From: Limnephilus marmoratus | Lineage: Eukaryota; Arthropoda; Insecta; Trichoptera; Limnephilidae | Direction: 5' to 3' | DNA: 64,000 nt | NCBI GenBank assembly: GCA_917880885.1 | Contig: OU862927.1 | Coordinates: forward strand, 38,033,571-38,097,570 | Shown: piece by piece, positions 22,863 to 32,273 of the stretch | How the letters are laid out: every line of letters starts with the position of its first letter | Position numbering within the stretch: position 1 is the stretch's first letter | Notes under the pieces: generated by a model | The model's database searches: none | What the model was told of the DNA's origin: nothing | What the model saw: only the letters and a program-made list of their open reading frames with translations | Translations under genes and position numbers: made by a program

Positions 22863-25700
22863 TTATTTATTGTTTATTTTTTTTAGAATTTGGGGTGCTG
22901 TGTTGAATAAGTCGAATTCAGTGTATGAATTGTTAAAAGAGTGTGAAGCGCGGTTAATGAATGTGTTTTGTTTAGAGTTAGTGTTGCATCGAGGAGTGTT
23001 AAGTGTGTGATTTAGTCTAGTTTGTCTGGTGGGCACTCTTAATTGAATTCTTTCAAGTAATTCCGGGCAATCTATCGCAGAGGTGGCTATCTTTTGCAAG
23101 AATATTACGTCTGCAGAATTTCTACGATTTTCTAGTGACGAGATTTTGAAAAACGTGGCTGACTCCACATTACTTAGATGAGGACGATATCCCCGAAAAT
23201 CAAGGTATCGTAGAAAACGATTTTGTATTTTCTCAATCCTTTCTATGTATGTTGTGTACCTGAGATTCCAGACTTGAGAAGCGTACTCCAGAGAACTGCG
23301 TACATACGCAAAGTACAGCATTTTCATAGTGTTTACCTTTTTAAAGTGTTTGCAGGTTCTGAGTATGAAGCCAAGTACCTTGGAAGCTTTTGCAACTATG
23401 GATTCGATATGTCGGTCAAAAAGTAATTTCGGGTCTAGCACTACTCCCAGATCTTTGGCCTCCATCATTTTTTTAAGTACTGTGCCGTTAAGGGAATAAT
23501 CAAAAGAAATGGGATTTTTGTTTCGGGTAAAGCTGATGACGCCGCATTTTTTAACATTTATTTGAAGGTTGTGTTGTGTACAGTAGCTATTTAGGCGATT
23601 TAAATCTTCTTGTACGCGAATACAGTCAGTGATACTTGTAACAGGAGAGAATATTTTCATGTCGTCTGCGTATAATAACGTTCTGGAGTAAAGAAAACAT
23701 TTTCCAATGTCATTAATGTATATGTTGAAGAGCAATGGTCCCAATAATGACCCTTGGGGTACTCCTGACGGTACGGTTACCCAATTTGATTTATAGCCAC
23801 CGACGACTACTGCTTGGCTGCGATTTTTCAAATACGACGAGAGCCATCTGAGGAGATCTCCGTGTACGCCGATTAGTGAAAGTTTAGTCAACAAGACATC
23901 ATGGATTACTAAATCAAAGGCTTTGCTATAGTCTGTATATATTGCATCTACCTGTACGCGCTGGTCCATATTGTCTTGTAAGATTTCGACAAATGCCGTT
24001 AGGTTAGTGGTTGTAGATTTTCCTCTCATAAATCCATGTTGATTGTTGTTAAGTGACGATCTCAAGGCTGTAAACATCTGGTCGTACACAATTTTTTCGA
24101 AAACCTTACTGAAAATGCAGAGCTTTGATATGGGCCTATAATTTTCAACGTCAGATTTTTGGCCGTTCTTGAAAATGGGAGTTACAAATGCAGTTTTCCA
24201 AGTGTTTGGCACAATTCCCTCATTAAGGGAGCGACTAAAAATTATGAATAATGGTTTAGAAAGGCTGCGCGCACATTTGCTTATGAAGAAAGGGGGAATT
24301 TTATCTGGGCCTGCGCCTTTATTGGGATCTAAATTTTCAAGTTGTTTCTGTATGTGATGCTGGTTGATTTCAATATTATGAATGCTAGCAATACAGGGCT
24401 CACTGGTGTAGTCTGGCAGGATCTGGTTAATCCGAGCATTATTATTGTAGACTGAAGTGAAATATTTAGAGAATAAGTTGCAGATGTCAGATCCATTTTC
24501 AGCTTTTTCGTCTTTGAACATCATGGTATTCGGAACGCCATGGGATTTGGAGTTTGACTTAATGTAGTTCCATACTTTTTTTGGATCGGAGGATATATCA
24601 TGTTCTATTTTAAGTAAGTATTTATTATGGCATTCCCAGTTAAGTTTTTTGTGACGTGATCTTAGTAGAGAGAAAGTGGCATAGTCAGAAGGATTTTTAT
24701 ATGTCTTGAACTTTTTGAAGTATTTATATTTTTCTGTTGTTAATTTGATGAGGGCAGAGTTATACCATGGCGGGTATTTCGAATTCCTACATAATTTCAT
24801 AGGAATATGGGCGTCTATAAGATGATTTAATTGTGAGTAGAATTTATTTAATGCTGTGTTCACGTCACCAAACGAAAGTAGCTCGTGCCAGTTTACCTGG
24901 TCGAGAGATGTGTTAATTTGGTCGTAATCACCGCGCTTATAGACGTAAGCCCTTCTAGGCTCTTCCACTAGTGGAGCGGGTTCAGAAAATAAAACTTCCA
25001 TTATTAAGGAGGTGTGATGAGGGTCTTCTAAAATTAATGGTTCATCACAAGCAGAGACCGGTACCAGGTCATTACATAGAACGAGGTCAAGAAAGTGACC
25101 GTTGGTATTTGGAATTCCATTACATTGAAACAATCCCGAAAAATGCATGCAGTCAATAAATGATGTACTAACAGGCGATAAGCGATCACTGGGTATAAAT
25201 GACGTATTATTGAGAGACTTATTCCATGAAATGTCAGTGAGGTTAAAGTCACCTAGGATAATGAATTTATCTGTGGGAAATTGCAACGTAAGTGATGAAA
25301 TTTGTGTGAGGAAGCTTTCCATATTTTCACGATATGTTGGTCCTTTAGGGAGGTAAACACAACATATGTGGAGATTTGTGTGTTTGGATCCCCTGGATTC
25401 TAATGTTATCCAGACGTCCTCAGCTTGTGAGTGCCACCCTGGGCGCTCGCGAGGTACCAGCTCACGACGAACAGCGACTAAGACACCCCCGCCCAAGCGT
25501 TGGCCCGTGCGAGTGTAGTCCCGATCTCGGCGGTGTACATCGTAGCGATCATCAAATAGCTCTTCGTTGCGGATACCATCAACGAGCCATGATTCAGACA
25601 GAGCGATTACATCATATTCGTTGGACCGAACAGCCACCAATAACTTGTCAGTTTTAGTGCGTAACCCTCTCACATTTTGGTAATAGATATTTAAAGACAT
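22863..25700 (-). CDS. CR1-like LINE ORF2: endonuclease and reverse transcriptase
   Basis: 945 residues, intact. Residues 1-220 are an APE-type endonuclease: YQNVRGLRTK at the N-terminus, LSESWL with the catalytic Glu near 36, YLPKGP, and GDFN with SWNKSL near 145-155. It nicks the target for primed reverse transcription. The RT domain follows (about 430-730): KGAGPDKIPPFFI, WKTAFVTPIFKNGQKSDVENYRPIS, VDAIYTDYSKAFD, GVPQGSLLGPLLFNIYIND, and the catalytic YADD at 677-680. The C-terminal 200 residues carry EYASQVWN and RFLRYLDFRGY. No RNase H is seen. The ATG starts 313 bp after the ORF1 stop. The related fragment at 11798-12328 is older. Confidence 0.9.
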   Translation of the reverse strand: MSLNIYYQNVRGLRTKTDKLLVAVRSNEYDVIALSESWLVDGIRNEELFDDRYDVHRRDRDYTRTGQRLGGGVLVAVRRELVPRERPGWHSQAEDVWITLESRGSKHTNLHICCVYLPKGPTYRENMESFLTQISSLTLQFPTDKFIILGDFNLTDISWNKSLNNTSFIPSDRLSPVSTSFIDCMHFSGLFQCNGIPNTNGHFLDLVLCNDLVPVSACDEPLILEDPHHTSLIMEVLFSEPAPLVEEPRRAYVYKRGDYDQINTSLDQVNWHELLSFGDVNTALNKFYSQLNHLIDAHIPMKLCRNSKYPPWYNSALIKLTTEKYKYFKKFKTYKNPSDYATFSLLRSRHKKLNWECHNKYLLKIEHDISSDPKKVWNYIKSNSKSHGVPNTMMFKDEKAENGSDICNLFSKYFTSVYNNNARINQILPDYTSEPCIASIHNIEINQHHIQKQLENLDPNKGAGPDKIPPFFISKCARSLSKPLFIIFSRSLNEGIVPNTWKTAFVTPIFKNGQKSDVENYRPISKLCIFSKVFEKIVYDQMFTALRSSLNNNQHGFMRGKSTTTNLTAFVEILQDNMDQRVQVDAIYTDYSKAFDLVIHDVLLTKLSLIGVHGDLLRWLSSYLKNRSQAVVVGGYKSNWVTVPSGVPQGSLLGPLLFNIYINDIGKCFLYSRTLLYADDMKIFSPVTSITDCIRVQEDLNRLNSYCTQHNLQINVKKCGVISFTRNKNPISFDYSLNGTVLKKMMEAKDLGVVLDPKLLFDRHIESIVAKASKVLGFILRTCKHFKKVNTMKMLYFAYVRSSLEYASQVWNLRYTTYIERIEKIQNRFLRYLDFRGYRPHLSNVESATFFKISSLENRRNSADVIFLQKIATSAIDCPELLERIQLRVPTRQTRLNHTLNTPRCNTNSKQNTFINRASHSFNNSYTEFDLFNTAPQILKKINNK

Positions 25701-26013
25701 TGGTTAAACCGTGCGAATCTATGATTAAGTGCGGAATTGAAGTGAATTTGTGTCGATGTTCGTATTTTGTTATTGACGGATATATGTTTATTTTTATGAA
25801 ATTCCCAAAGAATTTTACAATAAATGCTAGAAAATTGTACAAAAGCTAAAAAGTGTGTTAGAATGAATGGAACTAAGAAATGTATTAGAGTGATTAGATC
25901 CATAGGGTAGGCGTGGGGGATAAGGGAGGGAAGGGTACATTCTAAGTGAGAAGAAAATATAAGAATAATTAAAATGAAATTAGTATAAAGAAATGCAGTA
26001 ATTTTAAAAGGCC

Positions 26014-27015
26014 TTATCTGGAGGCTTGGCTCAGCTGAGGACTTTCTGCATCTACTCTGTTGGGTCCTGTGGCTGGAGGCTCGCGGTCCATTTTCTTCAA
26101 ATCTGCTTCCTTTGAGATAATGATGGGTGCTGACGTCGTATTTCGTCGAGCGTAAATTAAACAGTTTTTTGTCCAGACGAATCTATAACCTTTTTCTTTG
26201 GCGAGAAGCCTTGCGCGGTAGAATAGATGTTTATTCATGCTCGTGAGATGGTCACCTATGTAGACATTTTGCGGGGATCCCGTAAATCCCAGTTCCGTTG
26301 ACGTGATCCCTTTGCGGTCTTTTACCGCCTGCAGAAGCTGGTTTTTTAAGCTTCGGCTGGTTAATTTTACAATCACAGATTTTAGGGGTTTAGTCTTCCC
26401 AGTCTCGCCGCCTCTTGGAGCAACTCTCGTTATGAACTCCACGTCCCTTTCACCTAGACTCATATTGCTCAGACTGGCGATTTTTGAGATGAGGGTTATT
26501 AAATTTTCACCTTTTTTTTCAGGGATACCCCTTATTTCGAGGTTTTGAAGTCTTGCCCATTGGTCTTTTTTATTTGTTTCTTCAATTATGTTGCGTACTT
26601 CCGTTCTCAGGTTCATTACTTCTGCTTCCAAGTTTTCCACTTTTGTAAGGCGTTTTTCAAAATCATCAATCTTTTTTCCAAATGAAGCGACCTCCTGGTG
26701 GCAGCTGTCAACCGATTTCTGCACCCCTTGTACTTCCTCACGCAGAGATTTTATATCATCGTGCAGTCCCTTGAATGAGGACAGGTCCTTTTGAATTCTT
26801 TTAATATCTTCCATGATGGTGCTCAGATCTTGGACGCCCACAGCAATATTAGAAGATTTGCACCTGCTGCATCGCCAAGTACTTCTCAGGTCGAGCTTCA
26901 TCTTTTTGTAATTTTCCTCTGCTATACCTCCACACTTGTAGTGCAGATTTTCCTTGCAGGACGAGCATTGAACTCCTTGAGTTATGTTGGAATTGCACAC
27001 GCCGCAGATGTTCAT
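26014..27015 (-). CDS. CR1-like LINE ORF1: PHD-finger, coiled-coil, RNA-binding protein
   Basis: 333 residues, intact. Residues 4-53 have a C4HC3 PHD-type finger (CGVC, CSSC, LHYKC, WRCSRC). Residues about 65-145 form a heptad-rich coiled coil. Residues about 150-310 contain LEIRGIPEKKGENL, VEFITRVAP, VIVKLTSRSLK and YIGDHLTSMNKHLFYRARLLAKEKGYRFVWTKN when read in pieces, the pattern of the L1-type ORF1 RRM and C-terminal domain. Such proteins bind element RNA and form the ribonucleoprotein particle. The RRM-like part is assigned by pattern, the finger by its cysteine spacing. Confidence 0.82.
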   Translation of the reverse strand: MNICGVCNSNITQGVQCSSCKENLHYKCGGIAEENYKKMKLDLRSTWRCSRCKSSNIAVGVQDLSTIMEDIKRIQKDLSSFKGLHDDIKSLREEVQGVQKSVDSCHQEVASFGKKIDDFEKRLTKVENLEAEVMNLRTEVRNIIEETNKKDQWARLQNLEIRGIPEKKGENLITLISKIASLSNMSLGERDVEFITRVAPRGGETGKTKPLKSVIVKLTSRSLKNQLLQAVKDRKGITSTELGFTGSPQNVYIGDHLTSMNKHLFYRARLLAKEKGYRFVWTKNCLIYARRNTTSAPIIISKEADLKKMDREPPATGPNRVDAESPQLSQASR

Positions 27016-28848
27016 TTTGTTTTATTTTAAATGCGGCCCACAGAAGGTTATTTGAGGTAATGTGCGGCCTCTGTGTGATGGCTGAACTAGCGAACAAACT
27101 AACAAATCTGCAGTATATTGTTCTGTTAATAATGTTATTTGCGTGTATACAGAGATGGCGTTTTAAATGTACAAAAATAAAGAAGTGAGTAATGTACTGC
27201 TTGATTATTGGATTTGGTCTTCCACTGGACACGAGTATATTTTTTTATTTATTTATAAATATATATTTTTAGTATTTATTTATTTCACTATAATATTTAT
27301 TGTTTATGTTCGAGGCAATATTATTTATGTGGGTAGGAGCTTTATCAGACAGTGTCACAGTTTGAACTGAATGTAATTCTTGTTCACAATATTAAAACAA
27401 TTCACACTGTTAATATTATCACTTTGTGCGTATTATATTGTGTATATTATTACTCGTTCGTTCAATATTATGTATTAATCGGGTCAAAATGTAAACACTG
27501 AAAACTCTTATCGCGGTTGTTGTTCGATGCTAAGATTATTTCATTTAAATATTAGAAGCTTATTAATAAGTTTTTTAACTTGTTTAGGCTTGTTGCCACT
27601 TAATCTTTTCGTTATTATAATAAGTTTCAACGTTTAAAACTGCTATTAACTGATAACTTGTTGCGCATAAATTTGTGTGTGCGCATACTTTGTTAGGTGG
27701 CGGAAATGTAGGATCGCCTACAGTCTGTACTGTAATGGTCATAAAGGACTAATCTACAGGTGTTAGTGAGCATAAAAAATGTAATAAAGAAAAAAAAACC
27801 AAAAAGTAGTTATTATATAATAATCAGAGGGAGACCACACACTCCAGGACTGCAGGCAACTGCGTACAAATAAGAAAAGGATAAGTTGTAAACAAAGCAA
27901 TAATATTTAGTAAAGGCGAAAAAAAAATAGTGATGACCGTCATGACCATCCTGTGCCCGGCAGTCCCCCAGAGAATGTGTAAGGTTATTAGTCCGACGTC
28001 ATGGCACCCAGTGGAGTCATCCTTTAGCCAGCTATCCGGTGGTGCCTAGAAGAAGTAAATGGACTACGATACGAAGACCCTAGGGAAAAAGAGCGTCGGG
28101 TAGCTGGAGGAAGGACGGACAAACCTCCGGATGCCACTCTATCTTTCCTCTAACCTTATTATGTCAGGGGGGGTGGCGCGGGCACTGGAAGGAGATAACA
28201 GAGGTAAGTTACAAAAAAAGGTAGACCTATAAAAAATATGATAGGGACAAGGCCCAAAGTCCAACCCCTTTAACCTTTCAAAGGCCAGGAACGCGCCCGC
28301 GCGCGAGACTGGAATTTCAAAAAAGAATATTAATTCAAATAATTTGGATGCGATTTTAAATTTTTTGTATAAAGAAACTGTACCAAGGAAAAAGTCAGAA
28401 TAGCTTCCTCCATTCTTGTTCTTAAGGTAATTTCCAAAAAATTTTCCAAAAAACCCTGGCCCTTGACAGGTTAATGGGGAAGTGGACAAGACATAACAAA
28501 CAACGGAGTTCTGTTCTAGTTGTTATCAGGAACTGAAAAGAACATGGAAAACAAAATAAACAAACTAAAAAAATGCAAAAACATGAGAGAGTAGAGGAAA
28601 AAAAATATAAAATCATAATGCACGCAGGCGTGTCAATTCACGCATTATATTACACTGTAAATGAAAAAGAAAAACACAAAGAAGTGTAAAAGTGTAAATA
28701 ACAAGTAAGTGTAAATAAACAACAGAAAATAATAATAAGAAAAAGAAAGGAACAGAAAATGTAAAAAACCAGGCAGATAGGGTTGAAAGAGTAAATGTGG
28801 GGTAATCCGTGGATATCAGGAGACAAGTACACCTGGTCACTAAATCTT

Positions 28849-31021
28849 CTAATCAGCGACTCTAAGATCAGGCCATCTCTCCACCCAGATTCTTGTAAAC
28901 TTCTTCAAGCACTCGAAATTCGTCTTATTCGAAACCAGATCAGTGTTCCACACTGGTCTGATGGGTACGTCCAAACCATCTAGCATTTGACCTCTGGCAT
29001 CCGTCATTATTTCACACTGCCACAGGATATGCTCGGCCGACTGGTTCGTGCTCCCACAGGCACAGTTGGGGTGAGGGGACAGGGAGAGGGCGTGAAGTCT
29101 CCCCCTGAATTCCCCATGGCCAGATAATAATTGAGTGATGTGGTGGTCTAACTTGAGGAAGACCGCTTCCATTCTGAGTTTAACTGATGGGAAGAAGGAG
29201 AAAGTCCATCTTCCCAAATTCGATCTATCCCATCGGGCCTGCCACTCTTGGAGTGACAGGTCTCTCATTTGTCGAAGCAGCCCAGGGAGAGTCTCCGGCC
29301 CGCCCGGAGTTAGAGTGACTCCTAGGTGAGTGGCAGGGGTTCCTCTGGTTAACCTCTGCTTAGTAAGCACTTCCCTGATTTCCAGATCGATTGGCAAAAT
29401 GCCAGCCAATACAGGCAAAGCGTCCGAAGCCACGGTTCTATACGCCCCGGATAGTGCCAACAAGGGAGTTCGTTGGCCCCGCTTGAGAGCCAAGAGTATA
29501 AGCGAGTTACCCAAGCGATGCTCTCAGACAGACGCAGCATACGAAACTTGCGCCACGTATACGCATCTGTACAGAGTGCGCATGGCTGGGCTACGCAAAC
29601 CCCACTCAGCTGTGGAGAGTCTCCTAAGCTTCAAGAAGAGGCACTGAGCCTTGCCGGATACATCCTTGACGTGAGCCAGAAAAGAGGACGATCGATCTAG
29701 TGTGACGCCTAAGTATTTCACCGTTTCACGAAATTTGACACTAGAGTCCCCCATTTTGGTGACGGGATTTCTTTCTCTACTGAGAAAGCCCTTCATCAGG
29801 AGGCCCTGGGTCTTGTGGGGAGCGAATGTCATCTTGTTTCTCTTACCCCAATCGAGGAACATGTTCAAACCTTCACTGCCTTTGCTCTCAACTTCCTTTC
29901 TACTGTCCCCAGCGACCAAATACGTCTTGTCATCAGCGTAGTCGACAGAGATGCATCCTTCAGGCAAGGGTAACCTGGAGGAGTCGTCAAAGTTGATGTT
30001 CCACAGGTCAGGTCCGAGAATGGAGCCCTGCGGGCATCCAATATCAGCTTCCCTCTCGATCAAAAAATCTCCAAAGCTGATCGTGATCGTAAAGGTAGTC
30101 GTCGATTGACTGGAACAGAAGTTTGGAGCACTGCCTGGTTTTCACCTTTGTACGCATCATTGCCCACCACGCGTGATCGAAGGCACCAGTAATGTCGAGG
30201 AAGATCGCTACTACATACCTCTTTGGACAAGCCTTCACCCAATCAAGCACATACGACAGGGCATGCACCGTAGATCTACCGGGGATGAAGCCGAACTGCA
30301 GGTCACTGGCCGGTGACAGGGTTTGCCGAAGTCGCTCTCGTAGCAGTTTCTCCAAGATTTTGCCGAGTACAGGGAGGAGGGTAATTGGCCGATACGCCTT
30401 AATGTCGGTCAGTGGTTTTCCGTTCCCCTTTGGTATGATCCGGAGCACGCCACGCTTCCATTCGGAGGGGAAGACTCCCCTCCTCAGGCATGTGTCCATC
30501 ACCGGGAAGAGCTCTTCCTTGGCGTGGACCCAGACTTGGTTCGCAATCACGCCATTGAGCCTATCATGCCCTGGTGCCTTCTTAGGACCCAATCCCTTTA
30601 TTATAACATCAATTTCCGCTTTAGTGACTCTAATGAAGTTATCCTCTTGGGCAAGGTCCCTAGGTGGTAGCCGTGACAGATTTCTAATCTGTTTGTGGTG
30701 GTCATTCTCCCCAATTACTGATTCTAAAGGAACTAACTCGCCCAGAAGTGTCTTGAGAGTGGAGGCCACGTCCACAGTCTCAGCGTTCCTCCCATCTGAT
30801 TTCCCAATTACTGTAGACAAATACCGGTCAGATCCTTTCCCGGATTTTTCAAGAGCGCTGTGGATTTCCCACGGGTTGGCGTTTCCCACATCTTTGACCC
30901 AAGTATGCCAAGCAGCTCGTTTCGCTCGAAGAACGGCCCGTTTGAAGGCTGACCTGGCGGACCTCAAGCTCGCCTGAAGCGCAGCTGTCTCCTCCTCCAT
31001 ACAGCTGCCACTCCTGGACAA
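28849..31021 (-). pseudogene. R1-clade LINE copy 1: broken ORF2 (RT and C-terminus)
   Basis: Homologous to ORF2 of copy 2 from its EEETAAL segment onward, but in three frames with junctions near 30050 and 29520. It keeps the RT blocks KAPGHDRLNGVIANQVW, YRPITLLPVLGKILEKLL, FGFIPGRSTVHALSYVLDW, VVAIFLDITGAFDHAWW, GCPQGSILGPDLWNINFDD and YADD, and the C-terminal CACGSTNQSAEHILWQC zinc-knuckle. A long open frame runs from 31075 across the junction, so its first 19 codons or so come from the 3' end of copy 2. Inactive. Confidence 0.82.
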
Positions 31022-31059
31022 CCCCCAGAGCTCAACATTGAAGTACCCACCACTGTCCC

Positions 31060-31090
31060 ACCCCGGTATAGGCAACTTATGGTCGCCCCT
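31060..31090 (-). other. 3'-terminal hairpin of the R1-clade LINE
   Basis: Near the 3' end GGCGAC-CATAA-GTTGCC can fold into a 6-bp stem. In copy 1 (about 22478-22494) the stem is GGCGAC/GTCGCC, so the difference is a G.C to G.U change that keeps pairing. Possible RT recognition structure. Confidence 0.4.
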
Positions 31091-32273
31091 TCGGGGTTCT
31101 CACAAGAATCTAATTTTTTTGAATAAACGGCTCTACATTTAATGTAACGAATCTAGACCTTCAATGTCCCCTCATACTGTGTTAGGTGGCGGTATGCGGT
31201 CGCGCCTACAGGACTGTACTGTAATGGTCAAAAACTAATACTACTGGTGTTAGTAGACATAAATGTATAAAAAGAGAAAACAAAATATTTAATACATTAT
31301 AAACAGAGGGAGACCACACACTCCGTGACTGCAGGCATCTGCGTGTAAAGACAAAAAAAGAAAAAGAATCATAAGTTGAAAACAAAACATAAAACGGAAA
31401 AAGACAACCGTCATGACCATCGTGAGCCCGGCGGTCCCCCAGAGAATGTATGAGGTTTTTAGTCCAACATCACGGCACCCAGTGGAGTCGTCCTTTAGCC
31501 AGCCAGCCGGTGGTGCCTAGAAGAAGTAAATGGACTGCAAAATGAAGACCCTAGGGAGAAAAGCGTCGGGTGGCCGGAGAGGGGACGGACAGACCTCCGG
31601 ATGCCGCTCAATCTTTCCTCCAACCTTATCATGACCGGGGGGGTGGCACGGGCACAGAAGGAGATAACAATGATTGAATCGAAAAGGTAAACCAAAGGTA
31701 AGTTAACAGGGACAAGGCCCAAAGTCCAACCCCTTCGATGGGGAAGAGGACATTACAGAACAAACAAAGGAGTTCTGTCTAACCTCCAGATAAACAATAT
31801 AACATTTATAACATTAGAACAATATAACATCTTAAAAAAAAAGAAGAAATTAATAATAGTCACGAAAATAATAATGGAATTATCCATCCCAAGCTGTAAA
31901 TTCGACTGCTGCTGTGTACTAAAAAATAAAATAAACAAACAGAATTTGCACATACATGATGCCATGAAAGGAAAGAAAAACAATAGAACACAAAGGAAAG
32001 TGTATATAAAATAAACGTATAGAAATCAATAGAAGCAAATTTATAGTTGGCTAATTTGCAATGCTGCGCGGTGAACTTCCAGACTGCAACTGTATGTTTC
32101 AAACAAAATTCCACGTTCATATAGCCTAACAGAGAAAAGAAAAAAAAAACAAAAGAACACATAAAAAAAAGAGTATTAAAAGAATATGTACATCCAGGCG
32201 AAAGTATAAAAGAGAGATCAAATCGTTGTCCGTGGTATTACAGGAACATGTACACCTGATAACCTATATTCTG

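Larger units (their letters stand above)
22589..27683 (-). mobile_element. Full-length CR1-like LINE with 8-bp target duplication
   Basis: A roughly 5.1-kb non-LTR element. It has a 5' leader (about 27683-27016), ORF1 (26014-27015), a spacer of about 310 bp, ORF2 (22863-25700), and a 3' UTR ending in an AAAAT-type repeat at 22589-22623. CATACTTT occurs at 22581-22588 and 27684-27691 and is present once in the homologous site of copy 2 as CATACTGT. Both ORFs are open, so this is a recent insertion. ORF1 with a PHD-type finger and ORF2 with endonuclease and RT but no RNase H fit the CR1/jockey superfamily. Confidence 0.85.
22436..31021 (-). mobile_element. R1-clade LINE copy 1, 5'-truncated, split by a CR1-like LINE
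   Basis: Minus-strand element. It starts abruptly inside ORF2 at about 31021, where it abuts the 3' end of copy 2. It runs through a broken ORF2 (28849-31021) and a long 3' UTR (about 28848-27692), is interrupted by the CR1-like LINE at 22589-27683, and resumes at 22580-22436, ending in CAATGTTGAGCTCTGG without a poly(A) tail. Copy 2 (31022 onward) shows the uninterrupted 3' UTR, which proves the interruption. The sequence CATACTTT flanks the insert on both sides. Confidence 0.82.

Noticed and set aside
30192..30977. 261-codon open frame on the plus strand.
   Set aside because: Antisense of the R1-clade RT; the minus strand carries the recognisable protein.
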